A stretch of 36,727 nt of DNA, taken from NCBI GenBank assembly GCA_020048915.1, contig JAIFLU010000113.1, positions 1 through 36,727 on the forward strand, written 5' to 3'. The DNA is from Bacteroidota bacterium. Its GTDB lineage: Bacteria > Bacteroidota > Bacteroidia > Bacteroidales > JAAUTT01. Both the position numbers and the translations under genes were made by a program. The notes below the pieces were generated by a model. That model ran no database searches. It saw nothing but the letters and a program-made list of their open reading frames with translations, and was not told where the DNA came from. Below, piece by piece: positions 25,758 through 34,923 of the stretch (position 1 is the first letter of the stretch; each line of letters opens with the position of its first letter).

Positions 25758-25806
25758 GTTAATTTATTGATATTGGCTTTTATTTTCAAAATGGTCAATT
25801 CAGACA

Positions 25807-26601
25807 CTAAAACTGTCCCACAAACGAAGACATCGCACTCGTGCATATTTCCGGCTCTTCAATAAAACCCATGTGGCCAGAATTTTCAAGTGAAAGAATT
25901 TCTCCGGATGCTGTGTGCTGTGCTACCGCCGACATTATTTCATAGGGGATGTAATTATCTTTTTTCCCAAGAATAAATAATACAGGCAGGCTGGTTTCTT
26001 TTAAAAGGAGTTGTCTGTCCAGGCGAGCTTTCATTCCTTCCAGCAAGGCAATAATTCCATCCTCCTCACAAAGTGCCCCAATTTCTTTTGCCCGGTTTAC
26101 CTCAACCGCAAATTTTTCGAGGTTGTCCGTAGCAAATCCTTTAGGAATATTGGTATTAAGAATCAATTCTTTTTTTCCTTGCCTGAAAAGTTCTATTTCC
26201 CGGTCGCGGTTATTTCTTTTTTCTTCGGTATCGGCAAAAGGCGTGGAATGAAATAAGCATATTCCGCTTACTTTATGACGATATTTGGCCAGGAACGAAA
26301 GAACTACATAGCCCCCCATGGAATGACCGGTTAAAAAAGCTTTTTCAATATTCAGGCTTGTTAACACAGCATCCACAGCCTCTGCTAACAGATCCATATG
26401 GTGGACATCTGCAATCTTTCCTGATTTGCCATGTCCAGGAATATCGATAGCAATTACCCTGAAATTTTTGGCTAGTTGCATAGCGAAATCTTCCCAAATC
26501 TCTTTGGTTTCTAAATAACCATGTAATAAAACGATTACTTTTCCTGAACCCCTGTCGTCGAAATAAACCGATGAAGTTTTAAAAGGAACTGATTTTAGCA
26601 T
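25807..26601 (-). CDS. Alpha/beta hydrolase
   Basis: This 264-residue cytosolic hydrolase of the MhpC/BioH type has a complete catalytic triad: serine in LTGHSMGGYVV (about residue 95), acid in FILGKKDNYIPYE and histidine in ENSGHMGFIEEPE. The oxyanion region is VLLHGYLETKEIW. The substrate is unknown, since this fold covers esters, lactones and C-C bonds. It has its own 86-bp upstream gap and follows aminopeptidase P on the same strand. Confidence 0.9.
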   Translation of the reverse strand: MLKSVPFKTSSVYFDDRGSGKVIVLLHGYLETKEIWEDFAMQLAKNFRVIAIDIPGHGKSGKIADVHHMDLLAEAVDAVLTSLNIEKAFLTGHSMGGYVVLSFLAKYRHKVSGICLFHSTPFADTEEKRNNRDREIELFRQGKKELILNTNIPKGFATDNLEKFAVEVNRAKEIGALCEEDGIIALLEGMKARLDRQLLLKETSLPVLFILGKKDNYIPYEIMSAVAQHTASGEILSLENSGHMGFIEEPEICTSAMSSFVGQF

Positions 26602-26687
26602 TTTAGTAATTCTTTAAATATTTAATTATTAGCAAACAAAGTTAAGGGATTGATGAATTGTGCTTTTTAAGATTTTTTTATTCTCAG

Positions 26688-27980
26688 TTATGAAGACTTC
26701 ATCAAATTTTCAATCTCCTCTGCTTCCAAAGGAATATTTTGCATTAAATCAATTGGTTCTGCCTGGGTAATCAGGATATCGTTTTCCAGGCGAATTCCAA
26801 CCCCCTCTTCACGGATGTAAATACCTGGTTCACAAGTTATTATCATTCCAGGCTCCAGGATAGAATTTTTGTTTCCCACATCGTGCACATCTAACCCTAA
26901 AAAGTGAGAGATACTATGCATATAGTATTTTTGGTATAGGGGTTCCTCCGGATCCTGGTTTCGTATATCTTCCATTGAATAAAGTCCAAGTTTAACATGT
27001 TCCTCCTCCCATAGTTTGCAAACCTGTTTTTGGATTAATGTTATGGAAGTGCCTTTTACCATGAGTTGTCGCGATTTTCGAAAAACATTTAGCGTTGCAT
27101 CGTAAATTTCGCGCTGGCGTTTGTTAAAACGTCCATTCACCGGAATAGTGCGACTGCAATCGGCAGCATAGTTAGCATATTCGGCCCCAAAATCGAGCAG
27201 GAGCATTTCCCCGTCTTTACATTGGTTTTTATTGGTGACATAATGTAAAAAGCAAGCATTTTCTCCGGAAGCAACTATAGGATAATAGGCATGTCCTGAT
27301 GCCCCATTTTTAAGGAACTCGTGCGTTAGTTCCGCTTCCACCTCATATTCATACATGCCGGGTTTCAGAAATTTTAAGGTTCTTTCAAATGCTTTACCGG
27401 TTATTTGGCATGCATGTCGTATAATATTTATTTCTTCAGGTTCTTTTTTCAGCCGAAGCTCTGTCATTATGGGAGCAAGTCGCTCTTTACGATGCAACGG
27501 AAAACGCCTGGAAAGATATTCCACCATTCTCAAATCGCTGGTTTCAATTTTTGAAGCTACCTTTGAGTTTTCGCAGGTACTAATAAAAAAGGTATTATTA
27601 AATGATACCAATTCGGCAATAATTTTTTCAAATTCATCTTCCCAAAGAATAGTTTTAATCCCAGAGATGTTAATTGCTTCCGCTTTTTGCATTTTAAGAC
27701 CGTGCCAGGTTTCCATTTCTTTGTTAGGTTTCACCATAAAAAGAATTTCACGGAAACGTGCATTAGGATGATCTGGACACACCACAAGCATAGTTTTTTC
27801 CTGATAAATTCCGGTTAAATAGAATAAATCGGAATTTTGCCGAAAGGGGAAGAACTGATCGCCATTTCGCGGCATTTCATCGTTAGAGGTTATAATAGCG
27901 ATAGATTGCTTTGGAAGTTTGTTATTTAGTTTAATTCTATTTTGTTCAAATAAGTGCTTGGATATATGCGGATAAATCAT
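26688..27980 (-). CDS. pepP: Xaa-Pro aminopeptidase (aminopeptidase P, M24B)
   Basis: A cytosolic metallopeptidase that removes the N-terminal residue before proline. The N-terminal domain shows FPFRQNSDLFYLTGI. The C-terminal pita-bread domain keeps all five metal ligands: the aspartates in LLDFGAEYANYAADCSRTIP, histidine in HSISHFLGLDVHDVG, and glutamates in TCEPGIYI and IRLENDILIT. The length of 430 residues is normal. It is divergent from the sdh operon, sharing a 134-bp upstream gap. Confidence 0.95.
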   Translation of the reverse strand: MIYPHISKHLFEQNRIKLNNKLPKQSIAIITSNDEMPRNGDQFFPFRQNSDLFYLTGIYQEKTMLVVCPDHPNARFREILFMVKPNKEMETWHGLKMQKAEAINISGIKTILWEDEFEKIIAELVSFNNTFFISTCENSKVASKIETSDLRMVEYLSRRFPLHRKERLAPIMTELRLKKEPEEINIIRHACQITGKAFERTLKFLKPGMYEYEVEAELTHEFLKNGASGHAYYPIVASGENACFLHYVTNKNQCKDGEMLLLDFGAEYANYAADCSRTIPVNGRFNKRQREIYDATLNVFRKSRQLMVKGTSITLIQKQVCKLWEEEHVKLGLYSMEDIRNQDPEEPLYQKYYMHSISHFLGLDVHDVGNKNSILEPGMIITCEPGIYIREEGVGIRLENDILITQAEPIDLMQNIPLEAEEIENLMKSS

Positions 27981-28114
27981 AGCTTAGAATGGATTTAAAT
28001 TAAAGACAAATTAACATCTTTCATTGCAAAAAGTATAGGAAGCAGGTACATTTGCAAAAATTTTTTTAGAACAGATTAAACTTATACTTTTTTATTTACA
28101 CAAAAACAGATCAT

Positions 28115-28786
28115 ATGAGCAATTTTTTTACTTCGTCTTTAGGGAAGAAGCTGATGATGTCACTGGCGGGATTATTTCTGTGCGTATTCCTGGTAGTACA
28201 TTTAGGTATTAATTTGTTATTGCTTAGGAGCGATGGCGGGGAGTGGTTTAGGATTGGTGTTGAGTTTATGACTACCAACATCCTGATTAAAATTATGGAG
28301 ATCTTTTTATTTGGTGGATTTTTACTTCACATAATTTATGGAGTTATCCTGCAAATACAAAGCTGGCTTGCTCGTCCAACGAGATACGCTGTTACCCATA
28401 ATTCACAAACATCGTTCTTTTCAAAGTACATGATTCATACCGGGGCTGTCGTTTTCATTTTCTTAGCACTGCACTTTGTTAATTTTTACTTTGTAAAACT
28501 TGGTTGGACCGAGGCTCCAACCGGAGATAAAGTTGTTGAAGGAAGTCATGATTTTTATAACATGGCTATCAACCTTTTCTCTACGAAAGCTTATGCCTGG
28601 ATTTATATCGTGTTCATGGTTTTTCTTTCCTTCCACCTGCAGCATGCTTTCCAGAGTGCCTTTCAAACGATGGGTATTAACCATAAAAAGTATACCCCCA
28701 TCATTAAAGCCATTGGTACTATTTATGCAATTGCAGTGCCAGCAGGTTTTGCCGGAATTCCTATTTATTACTTATTTTTCTATTAG
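28115..28786 (+). CDS. sdhC: Succinate dehydrogenase/fumarate reductase cytochrome b subunit
   Basis: This is the single membrane anchor of a B-type succinate:quinone oxidoreductase that exchanges electrons with menaquinone. The 223-residue chain has five hydrophobic helices, and histidines placed for two b hemes occur in VVHLGINLLL, GGFLLHIIYG, HTGAVVFIFLALHFVNFY and FLSFHLQHAFQ. The start MSNFFTSSLGKKLMMSLAGLFL is typical of Bacteroidota. It is the first gene of sdhC-sdhA-sdhB and lies 69 bp before sdhA. Confidence 0.94.
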   Translation: MSNFFTSSLGKKLMMSLAGLFLCVFLVVHLGINLLLLRSDGGEWFRIGVEFMTTNILIKIMEIFLFGGFLLHIIYGVILQIQSWLARPTRYAVTHNSQTSFFSKYMIHTGAVVFIFLALHFVNFYFVKLGWTEAPTGDKVVEGSHDFYNMAINLFSTKAYAWIYIVFMVFLSFHLQHAFQSAFQTMGINHKKYTPIIKAIGTIYAIAVPAGFAGIPIYYLFFY

Positions 28787-28855
28787 GAATACTTTATCAC
28801 ATGTTTGTGAAAAGAGATACTTTGTAATATTAATTGAATCTTTGAATTTTATAAT

Positions 28856-30796
28856 ATGTCAGAACTTAATTCAAAAATACCTCAGGGAACGTTGGCTGAA
28901 AAGTGGACAAAATATAAAGCCACACAAAACCTTGTTAACCCTGCCAATAAACGCAAACTCGATATAATTGTAGTCGGAACCGGTCTAGCAGGGGCTTCTG
29001 CTGCTGCAAGTCTTGGTGAGCTGGGGTTTAATGTAAAAATATTTTGCTATCAGGATAGTCCGCGACGTGCTCACAGTATTGCTGCACAAGGTGGTATTAA
29101 TGCTGCTAAAAACTATCAAAACGACGGAGACTCAGTTTATCGTTTGTTTTATGATACTATTAAAGGTGGCGATTACCGTGCCCGCGAAGCAAACGTTCAT
29201 CGGTTAGCCGAAGTAAGTAATAATATAATTGACCAGTGCGTTGCACAAGGGGTGCCTTTTGCCCGCGAATATGGCGGATTATTAGATAACCGTTCGTTCG
29301 GTGGGGCTCAGGTTTCGCGTACGTTTTACGCACGCGGTCAAACCGGACAACAATTGCTTTTAGGTGCTTATAGTGCTTTGAGCCGTCAAATTAAAGCCGG
29401 TACCGTTGAAATGCATAACCGCGACGAAATGCTCGACCTGGTTATTGTTGACGGAAAAGCCCGTGGTATTGTTTCCCGTAACCTTATTACTGGTGAAATA
29501 GAAAAACATTTCGGTCATGCCGTAGTAATTGCTACGGGTGGATATGGCAATGTTTTCTTTCTATCGACCAATGCTATGGGGTCTAATACCAGCGCAGCCT
29601 GGCAGGTTTATAAAAAAGGTGCTTTCTTTGGAAACCCTTGTTTTACTCAAATTCACCCAACCTGTATTCCTGTTCATGGCGACTACCAATCGAAACTGAC
29701 TTTAATGTCTGAATCGTTGCGTAACGATGGTCGAATTTGGGTTCCAAAGAAAAAGGAAGATGCCGAGGCTGTTCGCCAGGGTAAACTAAAGCCAACTCAA
29801 ATAAAAGAAGAAGATCGCGATTACTATTTAGAGCGCCGTTACCCAGCTTTTGGTAACCTGGTTCCCCGCGATGTAGCCTCCAGAGCTGCAAAAGAACGCT
29901 GCGATGCCGGGTTTGGTGTGGGGACAACTGGATTGGCGGTTTACTTAGATTTCGCTACTTCTATCAACCGTTTAGGCAAAAAGGTAATTGAAGAGCGCTA
30001 CGGGAACCTCTTTCAAATGTACGAGAAAATTGTAGACGAAAATCCATACGAAACCCCGATGATGATTTACCCAGCGGTTCACTATACCATGGGAGGCGTT
30101 TGGGTTGATTACGAACTTCAAACTACCATACCCGGTCTTTTCGCCATTGGTGAGGCTAACTTTTCCGACCACGGAGCTAACCGTTTAGGAGCTTCTGCTT
30201 TGATGCAGGGTTTAGCCGATGGATATTTCGTATTACCATATACTATTCAGAATTATTTAGCTGCCGATATTCGCACTCCACGTATGAGTACGGATCTCGA
30301 TCCTTTTAAGGAAGCTGAAAAGTCGGTGAAAGAGAAAATCGAGAAATTGATGAGTATTAAAGGGAAACATTCTGTTGATAGTTTCCATAAGCGTCTGGGT
30401 AAAATTATGTGGGATAAAGTTGGTATGGCCCGTACAAAACAAAGTTGTAGCGAAGCTATTTCCGAAATTGTCGCGCTGCGTGCCGAATATTGGAAAGATG
30501 TTCGCGTAACAGGGACAGCTAATGAATTCAATCCTGAACTTGAAAAAGCATTAAGAGTTGCTGATTTTCTCGAATTGGGTGAATTGATGGCCCGCGACGC
30601 TCTTAACCGCGAAGAATCTTGCGGCGGGCACTTCCGGGAAGAATATCAAACTGAAGAAGGGGAAGCTGAACGTCACGACGAAAACTTTATGTATGTTGCT
30701 GCCTGGGAATATAAAGGCGAAGGTCAGGAACCTGCATTAAATAAAGAGCCATTGATTTACGAAAATATCAAAGTGGCACAGCGTAATTATAAATAA
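28856..30796 (+). CDS. sdhA: Succinate dehydrogenase/fumarate reductase flavoprotein subunit
   Basis: The catalytic subunit interconverts succinate and fumarate with covalent FAD. The Rossmann motif is [21 protein letters not shown] (shown here by its GTGLAG core at about residue 39). The FAD-linked histidine is in [16 protein letters not shown], and the active site has THIP-type sequence [23 protein letters not shown] and [13 protein letters not shown]. The 646-residue length fits the Bacteroidota B-type enzyme. The codons are noticeably more GC-rich and 'optimised' than those of nearby genes, as expected for a highly expressed gene. Five to six bases after its stop begins the inserted element at 30799. 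Confidence 0.97.
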   Translation: MSELNSKIPQGTLAEKWTKYKATQNLVNPANKRKLDIIVVGTGLAGASAAASLGELGFNVKIFCYQDSPRRAHSIAAQGGINAAKNYQNDGDSVYRLFYDTIKGGDYRAREANVHRLAEVSNNIIDQCVAQGVPFAREYGGLLDNRSFGGAQVSRTFYARGQTGQQLLLGAYSALSRQIKAGTVEMHNRDEMLDLVIVDGKARGIVSRNLITGEIEKHFGHAVVIATGGYGNVFFLSTNAMGSNTSAAWQVYKKGAFFGNPCFTQIHPTCIPVHGDYQSKLTLMSESLRNDGRIWVPKKKEDAEAVRQGKLKPTQIKEEDRDYYLERRYPAFGNLVPRDVASRAAKERCDAGFGVGTTGLAVYLDFATSINRLGKKVIEERYGNLFQMYEKIVDENPYETPMMIYPAVHYTMGGVWVDYELQTTIPGLFAIGEANFSDHGANRLGASALMQGLADGYFVLPYTIQNYLAADIRTPRMSTDLDPFKEAEKSVKEKIEKLMSIKGKHSVDSFHKRLGKIMWDKVGMARTKQSCSEAISEIVALRAEYWKDVRVTGTANEFNPELEKALRVADFLELGELMARDALNREESCGGHFREEYQTEEGEAERHDENFMYVAAWEYKGEGQEPALNKEPLIYENIKVAQRNYK

Positions 30797-30798
30797 TT

Positions 30799-31212
30799 AA
30801 TAATTGTCGATTGTTGATTGTTGATTGAAATGACTCAGGAAGAATTAAAATTAAGAACTAAATTGTTTGCCCATAGATGCGTAAAAGTAGCTATGAGTTT
30901 TCCTGTTAATACTCTTGGAAAGCATTTAAGAGGCCAGTTAATTCGATGTTCAACTTCGGTAGCTGCTAATTATAGAGCAGCATGTGTTTCTCAATCAAAA
31001 AAAGCATTTATTGCTAAAATCAGCATAGTGGTTGAAGAGATTGATGAAGCACAATTTTGGTTAGAGTTTAGTATAGATGAAAACTTAATTGAAAGTAACA
31101 AGCTTGTAGATTCTACTAAAGAGGCAAATGAATTGAAGGCAATATTCGTAGCTTCAAGAAAAACTGCTCAATTGAATAATAAGTCGAACAGCAATCGACA
31201 ATCAATAATTGT
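30799..31212 (+). mobile_element. Four-helix-bundle (IVS/S23-type) element inserted between sdhA and sdhB
   Basis: The 9-bp sequence AATAATTGT occurs at 30799-30807 and again at 31204-31212. Just inside are 15-bp imperfect inverted repeats: GATTGTTGATTGTTG at 30809-30823 and, on the other strand, GATTGTCGATTGCTG at 31203-31189 (13 of 15 identical). The enclosed 396 bp consist of a single gene. Removing the element with one direct repeat would leave 30 bp between the sdhA stop and the sdhB start, a normal spacing. Such elements are best known as intervening sequences in 23S rRNA genes. Here it sits in a protein operon. The exact boundary is uncertain because the repeats overlap. Confidence 0.7.
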
Positions 31213-31219
31213 AAATTAA
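30830..31219 (+). CDS. Four-helix-bundle protein, S23/IVP family
   Basis: At about 129 residues this matches the 23S rRNA intervening-sequence protein family (S23, related in fold to Avd of diversity-generating retroelements). Diagnostic pieces are LFAHRCVKVAMSFP, LGKHLRGQLIRCSTSVAANYRAAC, SKKAFIAKISIVVEEIDEAQFWLEF and the final helix KEANELKAIFVASRKTAQ. The last residues (NRQSIIVN) are encoded by the terminal repeat and flanking DNA, so the stop lies outside the element. I start at ATG 30830, since the TTG codons before it lie in the repeat. The biochemical function of this family is unsettled. It lies in the sdh transcript and has no visible promoter of its own. Confidence 0.85.
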   Translation: MTQEELKLRTKLFAHRCVKVAMSFPVNTLGKHLRGQLIRCSTSVAANYRAACVSQSKKAFIAKISIVVEEIDEAQFWLEFSIDENLIESNKLVDSTKEANELKAIFVASRKTAQLNNKSNSNRQSIIVN

Positions 31220-31231
31220 AACATTTAGAAA

Positions 31232-31972
31232 ATGGATTTTACATTAAAAATATGGCGTCAAGAAAACGCCCAAGCCAAAGGGAAGTTTGTAACATACAAA
31301 ATTTCTAAAATTTCGGAGGATTGCTCCTTCCTTGAAATGTTGGACCAATTAAACGAGCAATTAGTTGATAAATTTGATCATCCTGTTTGCTTTGACCACG
31401 ATTGCCGCGAAGGTATCTGTGGGATGTGCAGTTTGTATATCAATGGCCGTCCGCATGGAAACGACCAGGGGATTACTACCTGCCAGCTTCATATGCGCAA
31501 ATTTAAAGATGGCGATACAATTGTAATCGAACCTTGGCGTGCAAAAGCATTTCCTTTGATTAAGGATTTAGTAGTTGACCGTGTTGCTTTCGATAAAATT
31601 ATTCAGGAAGGGGGATATGTTTCTGTAAACACCGGTGGTGTGCCTGATGGAAATGCTATCCCAATCTCGAAAGAGAAATCGGATTTAGCAATGGATGCAG
31701 CTCAGTGTATAGGTTGTGGTGCGTGTGTTGCTACCTGCAAAAATGCTTCGGCCATGTTGTTCGTTTCAGCTAAAGTATCACAATTAGCGCTTTTACCACA
31801 AGGAAAACTCGAAGCAAAAAAGCGGGTTGAAAATATGGTGTCCAAAATGGACGAGCTTGGTTTTGGTAGCTGCACCAATACTGGGGCTTGCGAAGCTGAA
31901 TGTCCCAAGGAAATAAAGATTAGCAATATTGCACGTTTGTTCCGCGAATATTATGTTTCAACGGTAAGTTAA
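31232..31972 (+). CDS. sdhB: Succinate dehydrogenase/fumarate reductase iron-sulfur subunit
   Basis: This subunit passes electrons from the flavin to the membrane quinone site through three iron-sulfur clusters. The [2Fe-2S] ligands are in [15 protein letters not shown] with a fourth in ITTCQLHMR. The [4Fe-4S] motif is [14 protein letters not shown] and the [3Fe-4S] region is [15 protein letters not shown]. The length is 246 residues. It is the last gene of the operon and is followed by a strong terminator. The 435-bp separation from sdhA is due to the inserted element. Confidence 0.97.
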   Translation: MDFTLKIWRQENAQAKGKFVTYKISKISEDCSFLEMLDQLNEQLVDKFDHPVCFDHDCREGICGMCSLYINGRPHGNDQGITTCQLHMRKFKDGDTIVIEPWRAKAFPLIKDLVVDRVAFDKIIQEGGYVSVNTGGVPDGNAIPISKEKSDLAMDAAQCIGCGACVATCKNASAMLFVSAKVSQLALLPQGKLEAKKRVENMVSKMDELGFGSCTNTGACEAECPKEIKISNIARLFREYYVSTVS

Positions 31973-31997
31973 TTCTTAAAACGATAAATACAACTGG

Positions 31998-32028
31998 AAA
32001 GGGCGGTGTTATACACTGGCCCTTTTTT
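31998..32028 (+). terminator. Rho-independent terminator of the sdh operon
   Basis: Stem AAAGGGC/GCCCTTT (31998-32004 with 32019-32025), with an inner GTGT/ACAC pairing, is followed by a T-run to 32028. It lies 26 bp after the sdhB stop. Confidence 0.88.
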
Positions 32029-32142
32029 GTTTTATGGCTCCTGCCTATATTTGATCTAATCTGCTATTGCCTAAATACAGAGTAATAAAGTGCTACGCAA
32101 CCTTTTTTTCAATAACTCGTCTAGTTGAAAAAAAAATGAGTT

Positions 32143-32742
32143 ATGCGATTCCAAAATGTTTATATGTTTCTTTTCGTCATGTTTGCAAATCTGCCACTAG
32201 GTTTAATAATAATTGACAGACAGAAAAATCCCACTGAAAATAGTAGTAAGACAAAGCGGCTAAACAGGAAGGCTGATGTGGATGTCAATTTCTGTATGTT
32301 AAATCATAAAGGCGAGCCTTCCACTTTATTTAAGGAAGGTGAGCATTTTTCTTTTTCTCTATCCCTTCAAAATAGGACTGGAGATACCCTATTTTTAGAT
32401 AATTCTTTTCTTGCTGATGGGAATGGATTTTGTTCGGTTTTTAATGAATCCAATCAATTGGTAGGGAGTCCATTTTCTTATAATGGAGTTGCAATAGTGA
32501 GTTCAGATGCGCATCCCTTTTTTGGGAAAGATAATGTTTACAAACTCACTGTGCCCTGGAGCGATTCGCGAAACAACTGGAGCACGCTTCACTATAATTT
32601 TAGAGGGACAATACAGAAAAATCTACCCCGTGGTAAGTATTTCACGATATTTAAACACCGGTTTTGTTTCGATCGAATGCCTGATTTGCCATCGCTTTGC
32701 ATTCAACCTATCACAACGAAAATTGAATTTGAGGTTAGATAG
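32143..32742 (+). CDS. Hypothetical exported protein
   Basis: This 199-residue protein starts with a hydrophobic segment (VYMFLFVMFANLPLGLIIID), consistent with a signal peptide or anchor. The rest is predicted to be beta-rich. The stretch LFKEGEHFSFSLSLQNRTGDTLFLDNSF resembles a beta-sandwich edge seen in many exported Bacteroidota proteins, but I assign no family. Four cysteines are scattered (FCMLNHK, GFCSVFN, RFCFDR, SLCIQP). A TATATTTG box at 32046-32053 may be its -7 element. It converges on the nucleotidyltransferase gene, with 5 bp between their ends. Confidence 0.7.
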   Translation: MRFQNVYMFLFVMFANLPLGLIIIDRQKNPTENSSKTKRLNRKADVDVNFCMLNHKGEPSTLFKEGEHFSFSLSLQNRTGDTLFLDNSFLADGNGFCSVFNESNQLVGSPFSYNGVAIVSSDAHPFFGKDNVYKLTVPWSDSRNNWSTLHYNFRGTIQKNLPRGKYFTIFKHRFCFDRMPDLPSLCIQPITTKIEFEVR

Positions 32743-32747
32743 ATGTA

Positions 32748-33920
32748 TTAGGTGCATATTTTACTTATTCTGCGGTATATTAAAATAAAAGGCCTTAAAA
32801 TAAAATATACCGGAAAAAGTATAGCTGGTAACCGAATTACCTTCCAATCGCGGAAATGGGTCAGGTAGGGCATCAGGATTGAAATTTTATAGCTTAAGGA
32901 CCGCTTCATTTTTGCCAGATAAAAATAATTTTTTATCATGTGCGAAAATGTCCATGTTTGCTTTCCTGTCTCTATTGATTTTTCGGCAAAATGAAGTATG
33001 GACGCTTTAATGTGTTTTTTTAGTTCTGTTTGTATGTTGGTTCCCATGATAGAATTACATAGGCATATAGATTGGATCACCGGAACTTCAAGTTTTTGCG
33101 ATACTGCCATTTTAAATAATTCCTTTTGCTCATCCTGATTAATGAGTTGAAATGCGTTGGCAACGTCCCAAAGCCAACTCAATCTATACCAGGAGTGTTT
33201 ATAACCATGAATAGTAAGATAAAATAGATGGTTCGTAAGTTTCATTCCTTTAATTACTTGCTCTCCAATAGTAAGTGACAGGGATTCCTGAAAAATGGTT
33301 TCTTCAAAATCAGAATTTATTAGCTTTTTGGGGAATATCTTCCAATGCAATTCAACCAGGATATTAGTAATAGGACTTCTCATACTATAATCGCTAAAAT
33401 GATTCATATAGTATCGTTTTTGGATGGAATTCATTTGATTATAGAATTCACCGCCTTTATACCCAAGTGAGCTAAGAACAGCAACTGCCGATTGGAAATG
33501 ATCTGGTTCTACAAAAAGGTCCAGATCACTGAATTGTCGCGAAGTAAAATTTCCATATAACTGGTAAGATAAGAAAGGCCCTTTTAGAATATAAAAATCA
33601 AGGGTATTCTTTTTAAAAGCTTCCGAAATGAGTGCAAGATTTTGCGTTAGTTGCATCGACCGAAGTACCTTTTGGTCGTATTTCGATTTCATATCTACCA
33701 AAATAGTTGGTGGTACTTCAAGCAAAGACGATTTAATACCCGTATAAACCGCTGGAAATATTTTGTGCTGTTCCGCCAGTTTAACAAATTTCTCCCACCG
33801 AAAAGATTTTAAATCAGGAGAATTTGATAATAAGACGTTACCCCTAAGCCGGGTTCTGCAAACATCCAGAATTAATTGGAGTTCGGGATTTGAAGATGTA
33901 TAGAGAGCTAGCTTTGTCAT
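32748..33920 (-). CDS. Nucleotidyltransferase family protein (PF14907-like)
   Basis: The 390-residue protein fits the uncharacterised nucleotidyltransferase family often found in lasso-peptide and capsule clusters. The core is FYILKGPFLSYQLYGNFTSRQFSDLDLFVEPDHF (about residues 107-140; listed as its parts KGPFLSYQLYG and RQFSDLDLFV), where the DLD aspartates match the metal site of the fold. Flanking helices include KFVKLAEQHKIFPAVYTGIKS and HLFYLTIHGYKHSWYRLSWLWDVANAF. The C-terminal end has a basic, hydrophobic stretch (LPAILFPVYFILRPFILIYRR). It is divergent from the HPr-kinase-like gene across 97 bp. The nucleotide and acceptor are unknown. Confidence 0.78.
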   Translation of the reverse strand: MTKLALYTSSNPELQLILDVCRTRLRGNVLLSNSPDLKSFRWEKFVKLAEQHKIFPAVYTGIKSSLLEVPPTILVDMKSKYDQKVLRSMQLTQNLALISEAFKKNTLDFYILKGPFLSYQLYGNFTSRQFSDLDLFVEPDHFQSAVAVLSSLGYKGGEFYNQMNSIQKRYYMNHFSDYSMRSPITNILVELHWKIFPKKLINSDFEETIFQESLSLTIGEQVIKGMKLTNHLFYLTIHGYKHSWYRLSWLWDVANAFQLINQDEQKELFKMAVSQKLEVPVIQSICLCNSIMGTNIQTELKKHIKASILHFAEKSIETGKQTWTFSHMIKNYFYLAKMKRSLSYKISILMPYLTHFRDWKVIRLPAILFPVYFILRPFILIYRRISKICT

Positions 33921-34017
33921 AGGCTTTATCCAAATAAAAATACAATTTTTTATAGAATACCGTCAGGAATATTATCTTTAAACCACAAAACGCAATCCTA
34001 TAAATTTTTCATCCAAA

Positions 34018-34923
34018 ATGAGGTCGTTTCGTTATAAAGCATTTGGATTATATATTGAATCAGAACTTGAAATTCCGGAGTTTCTTCCGACTGATGAAGA
34101 GCCGGGAATTTTTATTGGTTTAGGCGAAGTTCCCGATCAATTGGTTTCTCCTCAGTTTATAGGGGTTCGCTTTCAGGCATCTCCCAATCAGTTTATTTTA
34201 AAGGTGGATAATATTGCGAATTATTATGCCGAGGCTGGGCATACTATTACAGTTCAACCATCCGAAAACGCTGAGATGGCAGATGTGCGGTTGTTTTTGC
34301 TGGGTTCAGTTTTTGGTGCCTTAATTCATCAGCGGGGATTACTTCCTATGCATGGCAGCTCACTGGTTTTCGGAGAAAGCGCCATTATTTTTTCAGGGGT
34401 TTCAGGTGCAGGAAAGTCTACGCTTGCTGCAGGATTCATAAAACGTGGATATAAAATATTAAGTGACGATATAAGTGTGGTTTCGGTTAACAAACAAAAC
34501 CTTCCTGCTGTTTCTGCCGGATACCCTCAAATGAAGTTGTGGGCCGATTCTTTGGAAAAACTGGGAATAGACCCGAATTCTCTTTCTCGGGTTCGAAAAC
34601 AACTTAACAAACATAATTTTGAAGTGGTTGATGCTTTTGAATCTGCCAAATTGCCGCTTTCAGGAATCTATATCCTACATACCAAAAACTCTCCGGGAAT
34701 TGAAGTTGAAGATTTAAAGGGGATAGAAAAATTCAATGCCTTAAAGAATAATACGTATCGGTTAAATTTTGTCAGGGGATTGGGAAATAACGAAGCAAAT
34801 TTTAATCACCTTTCGGCAATAGCTCAAAATTGTTTTGTAAGGAGGCTGTCAAGGCCATCTAAAGGCTTCTCCACTGACTCCATAATCGATATTATTGAAA
34901 ATAAGCTCCATTCAATAGGATGA
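34018..34923 (+). CDS. HPr kinase/phosphorylase-like ATP-binding protein
   Basis: The 301-residue protein has a Walker A loop GVSGAGKSTLAAGF (about residues 126-140) followed by KRGYKILSDDISVV, the arrangement of the HPr serine kinase C-terminal fold. It lacks the HprK N-terminal domain and instead has about 115 residues of its own. Such HprK-like proteins phosphorylate peptides in some lasso-peptide clusters (the paeninodin type). The stop overlaps the start of the sulfotransferase gene (ATGA, 34920-34923), so the two are probably made together. A -7-like TATCTTTA lies at 33973-33980. The substrate here is unknown. Confidence 0.82.
   Translation: MRSFRYKAFGLYIESELEIPEFLPTDEEPGIFIGLGEVPDQLVSPQFIGVRFQASPNQFILKVDNIANYYAEAGHTITVQPSENAEMADVRLFLLGSVFGALIHQRGLLPMHGSSLVFGESAIIFSGVSGAGKSTLAAGFIKRGYKILSDDISVVSVNKQNLPAVSAGYPQMKLWADSLEKLGIDPNSLSRVRKQLNKHNFEVVDAFESAKLPLSGIYILHTKNSPGIEVEDLKGIEKFNALKNNTYRLNFVRGLGNNEANFNHLSAIAQNCFVRRLSRPSKGFSTDSIIDIIENKLHSIG

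Noticed and set aside
27355-27771. 138-codon open frame on the plus strand opposite aminopeptidase P
   Set aside because: It lies wholly antisense to a well-supported metallopeptidase and reads as low-complexity serine/phenylalanine-rich sequence with no motif.
28500-28967. 155-codon open frame overlapping sdhC and the start of sdhA
   Set aside because: It runs in another frame across two clear genes and the gap between them, with no recognisable domain.
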